This document shows, piece by piece, positions 8,640 through 18,600 of a DNA stretch of 64,000 bases (its first letter is position 1; the number at the start of each line of letters is the position of its first letter). The stretch is from assembly GCF_905209685.1 (NCBI RefSeq), contig NZ_CAJLUB010000001.1:9336-73335 (forward strand), written 5' to 3'. The notes under the pieces are model-generated. The model was given only the letters and a program-made list of their open reading frames with translations. It was not told the DNA's origin and did not search any database. The position numbers and the translations under genes are program-made. The stretch comes from an uncultured Veillonella sp. Its GTDB lineage: Bacteria > Bacillota > Negativicutes > Veillonellales > Veillonellaceae.

Positions 8640-10100
8640 ATGAATAAAAAGGTTTTATCCTTAGGTGTAATGCTCTCCTTAGCTACTACAGGTGCAATGG
8701 CTGCTGATGTAGTTACAACTTCCGTTAATAATGGAGACCAATTAAGCAAATATCAAAAAGAAGCGATTCAATTAACACAAAAGCAATTAGCCGAAAAATC
8801 TGTTCAAGATAGTAAAACATATGAGAGCAAATTGGACCTCGATGAGACTCGTACCATAGAGTTGGCGTTGGCGAATAACCGTACAGCAAAACAAACTAAA
8901 TGGGGCTATGAAGCTGCTAAATCTGCAGTGAGCCAAGTAGCAGCAGGCAAGAACCCTAGTGTAAGCTATGGTTGGTCTGCTCAAAAAACAGGCGGTGACA
9001 CTGGCCGTGGTAAATCTGGTAGTCATAACTTCTCCATTAGTGCTCCTGTATTTAATCCTCAACTCGATGCAAGTATTGATTCTGCACGTTATACTCGTGA
9101 AGGCACTGGCGCTAGCTATGAAGAAGCATTGCAACAAGCAAAATATGATGCTATTAGTGGCTACTATACATTGATCATGAACCGTAATCTTGTTGATGTG
9201 GCTCAACAAGCTGTTAAAGATTACCAAGGTCATGTAACAAATGTGCAAGCTCAATATAATGTTGGTTTGGTAGCAAGTTCTGATGTATTGGCTGCTAAAA
9301 CAAATCTTGCTGATTCTGAAACAAATCTTGTAAAAGCGCAAAATTCTGCAAATTTAGCAGAGGCTAGCTTGAATCAAGTCATTGCATATCCTGCACAAAC
9401 AGCTATTAATACAGCAGAACATGACTTACAATATAAACCTTACAATATTACGTTGGAACAAGCTAAAGCATATGCTTTGCTTCACCGTTCTGCCCTTGTA
9501 AAATCTGCTCTCGATGTAAAATCTGCAGAAGAGGCTGTAAAATCTGCTAAATCTGGCTACTTGCCAACTGTAGCTGTAAAAGCTGGTCGTGGTTATGCCG
9601 ATCCAGATGGTTACTTTGGAACAAGTACAAAATCCTGGAGTGTAGGTGCTACTGCATCTTGGAGCTTATGGGATGGCGGTGCAACACAAAATGCTATTAA
9701 AAAAGCAAATGCACAACTTGAACAAGCGAAAGAGGCTAATTTAGCTACTGTTGATGCTGTATTATTAGCAGTACAAAAAGCATACTTGAATTTGCGTTCT
9801 GCAGAGCAAACAATCCAAAGCACTCAAACTGCAGTTGCTCAAGGTCAAGAAAGCTTCCGTATTGCTACACTTCGCTATCGTGCTGGTGTTGGTACAAACC
9901 TTGATGTACTCGATGCGGAAACTAAATTAACAGATGCTCGTAATAACTATGTACAAGCTCTTTATAATTACAATATTAGCATTGCAGCTCTTGAACAATT
10001 GACAGGTGTTCCATTGAATACTCCAGTTGGACAAGGTGCAGAAATTATTGCAAACAGTGGTGCAGCTGAACAATTAGCACAACTTGGTGGCAATCAATAA
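8640..10100 (+). CDS. TolC-family outer membrane efflux channel
   Basis: The ATG at 8640 is preferred over a GTG at 8619, since ATGGAGG lies eight bases ahead and a clean signal peptide follows (MNKKVLSLGVMLSLATTGAMA). The 486-residue product carries two tandem OEP repeats: long helices with short barrel strands, including YRAGVGTNLDVLDAETKLTD in the second half and YNVGLVASSDVLAAKTNLAD in the first, the internal duplication typical of TolC proteins. It forms a trimeric outer-membrane/periplasmic tunnel. The gene follows mlaD by 42 bases and ends at a strong terminator, so it probably belongs to the Mla transcription unit. Its pump partner is not in the window. Confidence 0.9.
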   Translation: MNKKVLSLGVMLSLATTGAMAADVVTTSVNNGDQLSKYQKEAIQLTQKQLAEKSVQDSKTYESKLDLDETRTIELALANNRTAKQTKWGYEAAKSAVSQVAAGKNPSVSYGWSAQKTGGDTGRGKSGSHNFSISAPVFNPQLDASIDSARYTREGTGASYEEALQQAKYDAISGYYTLIMNRNLVDVAQQAVKDYQGHVTNVQAQYNVGLVASSDVLAAKTNLADSETNLVKAQNSANLAEASLNQVIAYPAQTAINTAEHDLQYKPYNITLEQAKAYALLHRSALVKSALDVKSAEEAVKSAKSGYLPTVAVKAGRGYADPDGYFGTSTKSWSVGATASWSLWDGGATQNAIKKANAQLEQAKEANLATVDAVLLAVQKAYLNLRSAEQTIQSTQTAVAQGQESFRIATLRYRAGVGTNLDVLDAETKLTDARNNYVQALYNYNISIAALEQLTGVPLNTPVGQGAEIIANSGAAEQLAQLGGNQ

Positions 10101-10110
10101 TAGAATACTA

Positions 10111-10139
10111 AAAAAGACGACTTCGGTCGTCTTTTTTTT
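10111..10139 (+). terminator. Rho-independent terminator after the TolC-like gene
   Basis: AAAAAGACGAC, a TTCG tetraloop and GTCGTC followed by eight T residues. It is a clear end of the unit beginning near 3.4 kb. Confidence 0.9.
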
Positions 10140-10356
10140 GTTATAGATTTATAAAGCGTAAATTCATTGTATATTTTCATTTTTATGTTATGGTAATGTT
10201 TAAAATAATTTTATCTGTAGTTATTGCAGAAAATGATTAGTAAAAAAATATATTAGTTTTATAAAATTTACCCTTAAAATACTATAGTTATTACTTTGTG
10301 TGTGGTAAGATTAGTATATATATTTATATTATTCATAATGTGTATGGGAGATCATT

Positions 10357-13300
10357 ATGACCCGTAAAAAGTGGTGTCTCATAGGGGCTGCAATTTTAGG
10401 CTTATCTGCAGTGGGTGCTAGTATAAACCCTATAGCTCAGACCTATGTAGCACCTATGGTTAAAGAACAAGTAAATAATGCCATAAACGGATCTGTGGAC
10501 TATGATTCTCTTCGTATCAATTGGAATGGTGATGTAGTTTTATCAGATGTGGTGATTAAAGATCGGGATGGTCACTTAGTAGGGACGGCACAAGATGTAG
10601 CCGTTGGGGTTAAACTATCTGCATTACCAAGTATAATTGGGGGTAATACATCAGGGGCAACAGCTATATCGACTGTTACTGTAGAGGCACCTGATCTTCA
10701 TATATGGCAATTGAACGATGGATCTTGGAGTATAGAAAAATTAGTAAAACCATCTGATCCGAATAAATCGGGTGGTTTTGATGGTGATATTACCATTAAT
10801 AATGGCCATGTAGCGCTACGTACTAAAGATGGCATTAAACGCAATGTTGAAAACCTTGATGGTACCGTTGCTCTTAATATGAGTGGTATGTCCAAAGGGG
10901 CTTTTACTGCTGATGTAGATGGTTCATCTGTCCTTGTAAATGGCAAAATAGATATGGATGATGTGTCTAATTTTGATGTGTTTGTACAAGCTGATGAAAT
11001 TGATACTGCTGGTATTATGAGCTTTGTTCCGTTGCGCAAAGATCTTGTTGTAACGAAGGGGAAATTACAAGATTTACATCTCAATATTAAAAGTGAAGAT
11101 GGACAATATGTTATGAGTGGCAATGTAGGCTTTAAAGGTTTAACAGGCACTTTTAAGCGAGGCAATACAATGTATACTATTACTGATGGTGAAGGTCGTA
11201 TTATGCTCAATCATGACCAAATTGTTATTAGCCATAGCTCTTGGCGAATCAATGATCAAGCGGCGAAGCTTAATGGTCTTATTACACTGGGGAAAGACGA
11301 AGAATATCTCAACCTTAATGTTGTAGCGGATAAGGTGAATCTAGAAGCCATTACCGATGTGGGGGTTACTGGTATTGTCGGTGGTCGTGCTCATATTGGA
11401 GGCACTACTGTAGCGCCGCGGGTGGATGCCACCATAGGTAGTGATGGTATTTCTTATAAAGGGTACCATGTGGACCGCGTGCAGGGAAATGTAGTATACG
11501 ATAATGGATTGGTTCGCATCGATGATGCTCAATTATCTATTGGCTCTGGTAATGCTAAAGTTAAAGGTCAATACGTCGTAGATACAGGTGATTTTGACGC
11601 TGTTGCTAATGTTCATACCTTATCGTTGGATACTTTCACACAATATTTGACGATGCCTATTACGGGAACTATTGATGGAGAAATCCACGTTTTGGGTAAG
11701 AATAATCAAGTTACAGATCTTGTAGGCGCTGTTCAGGGCCATCAGATTGGGGTCCGTGGTATAGTGTTGGATTCTGTAAAAGCGGATCTAACCCATAGTG
11801 ACAATCTTACCAATATAACTATGGTTGGAAATATGGGAACTGGATCCTTTAGTGGATATGGTTCTATTCAAAATGGTCAAGTGGATGCCACAATTTCTGG
11901 TAATGCGTTACCGTTAACATCACTTAGTTCAATCATAGGTGACGATGTTGCTGGTACTGTTAGCACATCTATTAATGTAAAAGGCGCCTTAGATAATCCT
12001 AATGTGACTGGTACTGTATGGGGGCAAGAGGTTCTCTATAAGGGTGCTCATTTTAATGATATTCATAGTGATATTACTTTAGACAATCATGTTCTAACAA
12101 TTACAAATGGTCATATTGGTGACGGTAGTGGTGGCTATGATATTACCGGTTGGTATAATATCAATACTGACGCCCTAGATTTAAATGCTAAAGCTCGTGC
12201 TGTACGTATTGAAAATCTAATTCGTCCTGTAACCGATATTCCTATTACAGGATGGTTTGAAACTGATAACCATATAACTGGGACTGTAGCCAATCCTATT
12301 GTAGAAGGCCGAGCTCATTTATGGGATGGGTCTGCATATGGCAAACTTATAACTAACGCTTTTGCAAAGTATAACTATAAAAATGAAAGATTAGAATTTT
12401 ATCGCTTTGATATTGAAGGTTATGGTGCGACCATTACTGGTGGCGGTACTGTATCAAAAGAAGCTATTAATATTGATTTTGAAGGTAAGAAAATCGATAT
12501 GGGTAGATTGCTCATCAATACCGATTATAAGGTGGATGGTTTACTAGCAGGCCGTGGTACTATAACGGGTTCCATGGATAACCCTCAGTTTAATGGCTAT
12601 ATTTTATCAGATGCTTTATCCATTAATGGACAGCTATTGACGGATATTCATGGCCATGTTTATGCCGATAAGTCTGTTGTAAATGTACAAGATTTTTCGT
12701 TTGCTGAATCGAATGGTGGTCGTTATGTTGCTAAAGGTGGCATGAAGCTTGACGATAGCAAACAATTATTTGGCGTTTTAGATGTTACCAATGGTAGTGT
12801 AAAGAATTTGTTGGCATTACTAGATCGAGCCGATGAGCACCTCGATGGTCAATTGAATGGTTCCGTTGAACTTGGAGGTACGAAGGACAATCCAAGTGTT
12901 ATTGTAAATGGTAAAATTAACGATGTTAGCATTGATGATAAGGTAGTAGGGGATGCAACAATTGATGCGAGTCTTGCAAATCGTAAATTTAAAATTACTA
13001 CCTTAAAACTACCTGTTGGTGAAGGACTCATTGCAATGGGTGGTACTTTGGATCTTGATGGGCAAGCTGATTTACAAGTAGCTTTAAAGGATGTCGACAT
13101 AGTGCCATTCCTACCACTCGTAGGTAAGGATATTCAAGCAACAGGCTGGGTAACAGGTGTTGTGAATGTTACTGGAGAAACGAAAAATCCTAAGGTTGAA
13201 TTATCCGGTGCCGTAGAGTCCGGTTCGTTTAATGGAATTGGCATTGATGAAGGCTTTGCGTTAGCTACAATGCAAGATCATGTCATTCAAATTCAGCGTA

Positions 13301-14643
13301 TTCAAGGTGCTAAGAGTGGTTATAAACTTAGTATTTATGGCAAAATTCCATTGGCGGCTCTTTATACATCTGGTTATTTAGAAGCTAGTGATGCTAAATC
13401 TATGGATGTAACAATTGACTTTAACGAAGCTGATATGGCTGTTATTCCTCTTGTTACTACTAGGGTTAAAGATGCAACGGGGCCGTTAAAGGGTGCAATT
13501 AGGCTTACGGGGACTATAGACCAACCTGAGGCATACGGCACAGTATCTGTACGTAATGGTACTATGAAATTGGCCAATGTAGATAATGAAATTACAGGCA
13601 TTGACGGAGACTTAATCTTCTCTGGACAACAAGGGGATTTCCAATCTCGTATCAATATGGGGAAAGGTAGTGCTGGTTTAGCTGCTAAGGTAAATTGGTC
13701 TGGTCATGAGCTTACCAACTATAAGGCTGCCGTTCAACTTGATGGACTCGATGTTCGTAGTGAATATGTGAGAGGTCCATTAAATGGTGAACTTTACATT
13801 GCGGAACGTGATGGATTACCTACCTTGATAGGAAATTTGGACCTAGAAAACATCCAATTTAAAATTCCTCTTTCCTTGCAGTCTAGTGAAAGTAGCACCA
13901 ACATGGGCGTAGATGTTAATATTCATGCTGGCAAGGGCGTACGCTTATATGATCGAACTCTATATAACATGTTTATCGGTGGTGATGTTCATTTCGGTGG
14001 CACATTACAAAACCCAACTGCTAGTGGCCAGTTCGATGTTAAATCTGGTACGTTCAAATACTTAAGTCATGTATTTAATATTACGAAGGGGAATGCACAC
14101 TTTGTAGGTGGCTCTTATTTACCAAACTTACAATTAGAGGCTGAAACGAATGTAAGCAACTACAATATTATGCTTGGTGTAAAAGGGACTGTAGACCATA
14201 TGGATCTTACTTTGTCGTCTAATCCTAGCTTGTCTAGAAAGCAAATTATTTCCATGTTAACCTTTGGTCGTGGTGCTGATTCTAATAGTAGTACATTGAC
14301 AAATGATGATGTGAATGCTGTTGCTACAGCAGGCTTACAAATGTTTGCCTTTGGCTATGTGCAAGATGCATTACAAAATACATTAGGTTTGGATCGGATT
14401 AATATTACGACAGGTTCCATTGATCCTGATGAACCAACTAATAGGGAAACGGCAGGTAATTACAATATTGAAATTGGCAAGTATATTGTGCCAAAGGTAA
14501 TGCTTACTTATTCTCAAGGTATCAATAATAAACAAAATAAATATGGTGTTGAGTATTCTGTAAAACGAAACCTCAAGTTTACTGCATGGCGTACATCGCA
14601 AGGAAACAATTATTTAGGTGGTCGTTGGACAAGAAGCTTCTAA
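10357..14643 (+). CDS. tamB: TamB-family inter-membrane lipid-transfer protein
   Basis: The 1428-residue protein starts with an inner-membrane anchor (residues 6-24). It continues as an AsmA-like beta-rich repeat structure full of G-x-(V/I)-x-(V/I)-x-G strands, and ends in the TamB C-terminal (DUF490) domain from about residue 1080, with MGVDVNIHAGKGVRLYDRT and SRKQIISMLTFGRGA blocks. TamB proteins form a long hydrophobic groove spanning the periplasm; they help move phospholipids and work with BamA-type barrels. The gene stands alone between a terminator and bamA. No TamA gene is seen; the neighbouring BamA is the likely partner, as proposed for Negativicutes. Confidence 0.92.
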   Translation: MTRKKWCLIGAAILGLSAVGASINPIAQTYVAPMVKEQVNNAINGSVDYDSLRINWNGDVVLSDVVIKDRDGHLVGTAQDVAVGVKLSALPSIIGGNTSGATAISTVTVEAPDLHIWQLNDGSWSIEKLVKPSDPNKSGGFDGDITINNGHVALRTKDGIKRNVENLDGTVALNMSGMSKGAFTADVDGSSVLVNGKIDMDDVSNFDVFVQADEIDTAGIMSFVPLRKDLVVTKGKLQDLHLNIKSEDGQYVMSGNVGFKGLTGTFKRGNTMYTITDGEGRIMLNHDQIVISHSSWRINDQAAKLNGLITLGKDEEYLNLNVVADKVNLEAITDVGVTGIVGGRAHIGGTTVAPRVDATIGSDGISYKGYHVDRVQGNVVYDNGLVRIDDAQLSIGSGNAKVKGQYVVDTGDFDAVANVHTLSLDTFTQYLTMPITGTIDGEIHVLGKNNQVTDLVGAVQGHQIGVRGIVLDSVKADLTHSDNLTNITMVGNMGTGSFSGYGSIQNGQVDATISGNALPLTSLSSIIGDDVAGTVSTSINVKGALDNPNVTGTVWGQEVLYKGAHFNDIHSDITLDNHVLTITNGHIGDGSGGYDITGWYNINTDALDLNAKARAVRIENLIRPVTDIPITGWFETDNHITGTVANPIVEGRAHLWDGSAYGKLITNAFAKYNYKNERLEFYRFDIEGYGATITGGGTVSKEAINIDFEGKKIDMGRLLINTDYKVDGLLAGRGTITGSMDNPQFNGYILSDALSINGQLLTDIHGHVYADKSVVNVQDFSFAESNGGRYVAKGGMKLDDSKQLFGVLDVTNGSVKNLLALLDRADEHLDGQLNGSVELGGTKDNPSVIVNGKINDVSIDDKVVGDATIDASLANRKFKITTLKLPVGEGLIAMGGTLDLDGQADLQVALKDVDIVPFLPLVGKDIQATGWVTGVVNVTGETKNPKVELSGAVESGSFNGIGIDEGFALATMQDHVIQIQRIQGAKSGYKLSIYGKIPLAALYTSGYLEASDAKSMDVTIDFNEADMAVIPLVTTRVKDATGPLKGAIRLTGTIDQPEAYGTVSVRNGTMKLANVDNEITGIDGDLIFSGQQGDFQSRINMGKGSAGLAAKVNWSGHELTNYKAAVQLDGLDVRSEYVRGPLNGELYIAERDGLPTLIGNLDLENIQFKIPLSLQSSESSTNMGVDVNIHAGKGVRLYDRTLYNMFIGGDVHFGGTLQNPTASGQFDVKSGTFKYLSHVFNITKGNAHFVGGSYLPNLQLEAETNVSNYNIMLGVKGTVDHMDLTLSSNPSLSRKQIISMLTFGRGADSNSSTLTNDDVNAVATAGLQMFAFGYVQDALQNTLGLDRINITTGSIDPDEPTNRETAGNYNIEIGKYIVPKVMLTYSQGINNKQNKYGVEYSVKRNLKFTAWRTSQGNNYLGGRWTRSF

Positions 14644-14651
14644 GTTTATGG

Positions 14652-14688
14652 CTAGAGTGTGCAAATCCCATGGGTATGCACATTCTAG
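14652..14688 (+). other. Nested inverted repeat between tamB and bamA
   Basis: CTAGAGTGTGCA and TGCACATTCTAG pair over 12 bases with one G-T pair, around an inner CCCATGGG palindrome. There is no T-tract on either side, so it may be a weak terminator, an RNA-processing stem or a protein site. Confidence 0.5.
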
Positions 14689-14744
14689 TCATATTAATTT
14701 CATAAAATTTGTTTAATATAGTACTCATTCCCAGTATTTTATGC

Positions 14745-14750
14745 TATAAT
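14745..14750 (+). promoter_or_regulatory. Extended -10 promoter of bamA
   Basis: TATAAT preceded by TGC (extended -10), about 70 bases before the bamA ATG. No good -35 element is visible, which is common for extended -10 promoters. Confidence 0.45.
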
Positions 14751-14820
14751 AATAAAGATTTATTAGTCTTTATAAAACAAGATGTAAACTTTTTATGGGG
14801 ATGAGTTCTAGGAGGAATTT

Positions 14821-16992
14821 ATGTTTAAACCAAAAGCCTATAAAAGTATGCTTGCAGCATCTGTGTTGACTGCTGTCATGGGGACAGGCAGTGTATTTGC
14901 TGCAGAGGTACAAGCTGGCTATACTCCAGATTTAAATAACACAACAACAACTAGTGCAGCAACTACTAATGATGCTACTACTACACAAGCTGTTTACAAT
15001 GCTGATGCAGCTACACCTGCAACAACACAAGATGAAACTGATGCAGCTATCTTAGCAGCTCGTGGTGATACAACTGTATCTAGCGATGGTACTGTAGTTA
15101 GAGGTTCTGACGGAACTGTTACAGTTAATAATGCTGCTTTGAAAACAGATGACAAACAAGTAAAAATGGTGTCTAAAACTACTGGTGGTACTGACCTTGA
15201 TAAGGCTGCTGAAAATGGCCAAACTCAAGCTGTTACAACTGTAGAAGCTCAATATGTTACATCTGCTAATGCTGAGTCTATTAATCCATATGTAGGTAAA
15301 TTGATTACTGGTTTATCTATCTCTGGTGTAACAGCTGAACAACAAGCACAATTATTGCCTATCTTGACAGAAAAAATCGGCGATGCTGTATCTGTTGATG
15401 GCGTATTTAAAGACGTAACTAACCTTGGTAATACTGGTTACTTCTCTGAAGTAAACCCTGTATTTACAACAGTACCTGAAGGCGTTAAATTGGACTTTGC
15501 TGTTACAGTAAATCCGATTACTACTGGCGTGGCATTCGAAGGTAATACAGTTTATACTTCTGAAGTATTGACTAAATTCATGGATCTTCAACCAGGTCAA
15601 GTTCTTAACTCTGTATACGTAGGCCAAAAGGTTCAAGGTATCAACGCAGCATACGCTCGTGATGGCTACATGTTGGCACACGTTGATGGTATTCGCGTAG
15701 ATGACCAAGGCGTGCTTCATGTTCATATCGTAGAAGGTATTGTTGAAGATATCGTTCCTGCTGGTAACAAGAAAACTCGCGATAAAGTTATTACTCGCGA
15801 ATTCGTTCAAAAGAAAGGTAAACCTTTCAATAAATTCTTGGTACGCCGTTCTGTAGAACGCGTATACAACCTAGGCTTCTTTGATGATGTAAATGTTCGC
15901 ATGTTGCCAGGTGATCAAGACCCTAACAATGTAATCATTGAAATCGATGTTTTGGAACATAAAACAGGTACTATTACATTAGGTGCTGGTTACTCTAAAT
16001 CTGATGGTTTGATGGGTATCATTGAATTTGGTGAAGATAACTTCCGCGGTACTGGTGATAAATTCAAAGTTCACTGGGAAATCGGTGGTAAGAAAAAATA
16101 CAAAAACTACCAAATCTCTTACTTGAAACCTTGGATTGATAGCAAAGGTACATCCTTGGGCTTCTCCTTCTTCAACCGTGAAGATGAATACACTGATTAC
16201 AACGAAGATGGTAATGAAGTAGCTGAATATAACAAGAAATCTCGTGGTTTCAATATTTCCTTCGGTCGTCAAACAGGGGAATATACTCGTGATTACTTAA
16301 CTCTTGAATCCCGTAAAGATTCTTATAAATGGGATGATGATGACAGCTCCGGCTTCCGTTATGATAAAAATGCGGGCAAAGGTAAAAATTGGAATAATGG
16401 TTCCTACAACTTTGCAAATGATAAATATGTAGATAAAAACTTTGGCCGTATCAATTCCATTACATGGCAAAAGGTATACGATTCCCGTGATAATATTTAT
16501 GAACCTACACGTGGTCGTCGTATTTCTTATACAGCACAATGGGCTGGTCATGGCTTAGGCGGTGACTTCGACTTCTACAAATTCACAGCTGAAGCACGTA
16601 TGTATAAAAAACTAGGTGCTAAGAATGTATTGGCATTCCGCGCGCGTGGTGGTTTTATCCAAGGTGATGCTCCTTATAGCCAATTGTTCACATTGGGTGG
16701 TGCAGACTCCTTACGTGGTTACGAAGATGATCAATTCCGTGGCAAGTATATGTACAATGCTACATTGGAATTCCGCTTCCCAATCGTTAAAAAGGTTAGT
16801 GGTGTATTGTTCACTGATATCGGTGATGCATGGGATGCACCAAATGTATCTTGGTACAACAGCAAGAAAACATTTAACTATGGCGTTGGTGCTGGTGTTC
16901 GTATTACTACACCAATTGGCCCAGTTAAACTTGATTATGGCGTGGGTAAACATAAAAATAAATTCCACTTCAGCTTCGGCACACAATTCTAA
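14821..16992 (+). CDS. bamA: Outer membrane protein assembly factor BamA (Omp85)
   Basis: The 723-residue product has a signal peptide (cleavage near VFAAE), an Ala/Thr/Asp-rich low-complexity stretch (about 28-155), three POTRA domains (about 160-233, 234-309, 310-385) and a 16-strand-type barrel that ends in the C-terminal Phe of outer-membrane proteins. GGADSLRGYEDDQFRG is the conserved L6 loop (V/L-R-G-Y/F). BamA folds and inserts beta-barrel proteins. E. coli BamA has five POTRA domains. The ATG follows AGGAGGAATTT. Downstream lie three Skp-like genes, the expected chaperone partners. Confidence 0.95.
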   Translation: MFKPKAYKSMLAASVLTAVMGTGSVFAAEVQAGYTPDLNNTTTTSAATTNDATTTQAVYNADAATPATTQDETDAAILAARGDTTVSSDGTVVRGSDGTVTVNNAALKTDDKQVKMVSKTTGGTDLDKAAENGQTQAVTTVEAQYVTSANAESINPYVGKLITGLSISGVTAEQQAQLLPILTEKIGDAVSVDGVFKDVTNLGNTGYFSEVNPVFTTVPEGVKLDFAVTVNPITTGVAFEGNTVYTSEVLTKFMDLQPGQVLNSVYVGQKVQGINAAYARDGYMLAHVDGIRVDDQGVLHVHIVEGIVEDIVPAGNKKTRDKVITREFVQKKGKPFNKFLVRRSVERVYNLGFFDDVNVRMLPGDQDPNNVIIEIDVLEHKTGTITLGAGYSKSDGLMGIIEFGEDNFRGTGDKFKVHWEIGGKKKYKNYQISYLKPWIDSKGTSLGFSFFNREDEYTDYNEDGNEVAEYNKKSRGFNISFGRQTGEYTRDYLTLESRKDSYKWDDDDSSGFRYDKNAGKGKNWNNGSYNFANDKYVDKNFGRINSITWQKVYDSRDNIYEPTRGRRISYTAQWAGHGLGGDFDFYKFTAEARMYKKLGAKNVLAFRARGGFIQGDAPYSQLFTLGGADSLRGYEDDQFRGKYMYNATLEFRFPIVKKVSGVLFTDIGDAWDAPNVSWYNSKKTFNYGVGAGVRITTPIGPVKLDYGVGKHKNKFHFSFGTQF

Positions 16993-17015
16993 TATAGTAA
17001 ATGTATATGGTGGAG

Positions 17016-17037
17016 GCCTCTTTTCTAAAGAGGCTTT
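17016..17037 (+). terminator. Hairpin between bamA and the Skp-like genes
   Basis: GCCTCTTT and AAAGAGGC form an 8-bp stem with a 3-base loop and a short TTTC tail. It may be a partial terminator that lowers read-through from bamA into the chaperone genes. Confidence 0.5.
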
Positions 17038-17099
17038 CACCAATATCTCTATATGGCATCCTTTGATGCAGTAATTTAAAGAAATGAGGGCACTCTATT

Positions 17100-17588
17100 A
17101 TGATGCGAATGATGAACAACAAGGCGAATGTGAAAATCTTTTCCATCGTCATTGCTGCTATTTTTATTATTGGTATTGGCGCATTAGCCTATACACAAAT
17201 GGCTACACCAAGCGGTAATAGTGGTAATAGTACAATTGGTGTTATCGATACATCTCGTATGATGTCTCAAGATAATCCAATTTATATCTCTGCAGCTCAG
17301 GAATACATGAGCTATCAAAGCCAATTACAACAAGAAACACAAGCTAAAATTGATGCAGCACAAGATGATGCGACTAAACAAAAGCTCGCTGAAGAAGCAC
17401 GTCAAAACTTAGCAAAAAAAGATCAAGAAATTGCTAAATCTGTTCAAGATAAAGCTATGGAAGCTGCAAAAGCAGTGGGCGACGCTAAAGGTCTTAGCGT
17501 TGTTATGACTAAAGACACAGTACTATACGGTGGCGTTGATATTACAGATCAAGTATTAAAAAAACTAGCTACTGATGCAAAAAAATAA
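17100..17588 (+). CDS. OmpH/Skp-family periplasmic chaperone, paralogue 1
   Basis: The 162-residue product has a hydrophobic N-terminus (about 11-31, possible cleavage after ALA or retained as anchor). A short strand, STIGVIDTSRMM, is followed by a long charged helical pair (about 60-130) and the closing strand LSVVMTKDTVLYGGVDITDQVL. This order of strand, two-helix tentacle and VLYGG-DIT strand is characteristic of Skp/OmpH, trimeric chaperones that hold unfolded barrel proteins on their way to BamA. Two start codons stand side by side (17100 and 17103). It is the first of three tandem paralogues behind bamA. Confidence 0.85.
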   Translation: MMRMMNNKANVKIFSIVIAAIFIIGIGALAYTQMATPSGNSGNSTIGVIDTSRMMSQDNPIYISAAQEYMSYQSQLQQETQAKIDAAQDDATKQKLAEEARQNLAKKDQEIAKSVQDKAMEAAKAVGDAKGLSVVMTKDTVLYGGVDITDQVLKKLATDAKK

Positions 17589-17617
17589 ACTGTAGTTCTA
17601 TGTAAGGGAGAACGACA

Positions 17618-18589
17618 ATGAACGGGAAAAAACGATATATCGGATTTGCCATATTTCTCGTTGTTGCATTATGTGCTATGGTTTGGGCCTATGGATTTGT
17701 GACAAATCGTCAGCAGAGTCCTGATGGGGTATCAATAGGTGTTGTACGTATTGATGATGTATTAGAATTTAATCCTTCCTATGAGGATTATAAACAAGCT
17801 AAAAATGAATTGGATCTTTTGCAACGTCAATATGAATTAGAACAACAAGCTTTAAATGCCAAGTCAGAGACACAAGAGGAACAGTTGAAATCTCTTGCAT
17901 TAGATTCAACCTTGTCAGATGCTCTTACGGTGGAATTGCAAACTCGTATTGCAACAAAAGAAAATGAATTGAATCAGCAATTGAATGCAAAACGAAACGA
18001 ACTTACTCAAAAATATTTGTCGGAATTAAAGGTTAGTTCCAATGAATATGATCTTGAAATCGTTAATCTCCAATTAGATTTATATGCTTATGATGCTCGT
18101 GTGTATATTGATGATGCACAAAAGCAAGCAGCTATGGCAGAGAAGGCTAAGAAAGAGGAGCGATTAAAGGAATTATTAGCTAAGAGAAAACCATCGAATC
18201 TTGATGTAGACTCTATTAAGGCTAAAGTACAGGCAGAACTTGCGCCTATGCAACAAAAAGGTCAAGAAGAACTTAACCAATATGCTGCATCCTTACAAAA
18301 GGAATTGGCGGCTAAACGAGATACTATGGTTCAACAACAAGCACAATCGATCATTGCTAATAATAACTTACCTGTAGCACAGGATTGGAATGATTCTTGG
18401 GCTAAAAAGCTTTCAGATAAGGAAGCTGAAGTGAGTGCACTTCATGAAGCCATTTTAGAAGATGTTCGTATGCGTGTAGCAATTATTGCAGAGGAACAAC
18501 ATTTGGATTTAGTCATCATCGATGATGGTGGTAATATTAAGGGGCTTGATATTACTGATGCAGTGAAGGCGTCCTATCGAGTTCAATAA
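17618..18589 (+). CDS. OmpH/Skp-family protein, enlarged and membrane-anchored, paralogue 2
   Basis: The 323-residue product has a clear N-terminal membrane segment (about 8-29) without an obvious cleavage site, a first strand (SIGVVRIDDVLEFNPSY), a very long Glu/Gln/Lys/Ala-rich coiled region and the Skp-type ending LDLVIIDDGGNIKGLDITDAV. It is about twice the usual Skp length, and the tentacle seems to hold two helical-hairpin segments. It probably works as a tethered holdase with the flanking paralogues. Spacing to neighbours is 29 and 11 bases, supporting one operon. Confidence 0.8.
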   Translation: MNGKKRYIGFAIFLVVALCAMVWAYGFVTNRQQSPDGVSIGVVRIDDVLEFNPSYEDYKQAKNELDLLQRQYELEQQALNAKSETQEEQLKSLALDSTLSDALTVELQTRIATKENELNQQLNAKRNELTQKYLSELKVSSNEYDLEIVNLQLDLYAYDARVYIDDAQKQAAMAEKAKKEERLKELLAKRKPSNLDVDSIKAKVQAELAPMQQKGQEELNQYAASLQKELAAKRDTMVQQQAQSIIANNNLPVAQDWNDSWAKKLSDKEAEVSALHEAILEDVRMRVAIIAEEQHLDLVIIDDGGNIKGLDITDAVKASYRVQ

Positions 18590-18600
18590 GGAGTTATATT

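Noticed and set aside
8787-9341. 184-residue minus-strand frame within the TolC-like gene
   Set aside because: No ribosome site and a composition rich in Cys/Ile/Ser typical of antisense frames; the plus-strand frame is a clear TolC family member.
16616-17074. 152-residue plus-strand frame overlapping the end of bamA in another phase
   Set aside because: It is a shifted reading of bamA with no ribosome site; the barrel end and terminal Phe are in the main frame.
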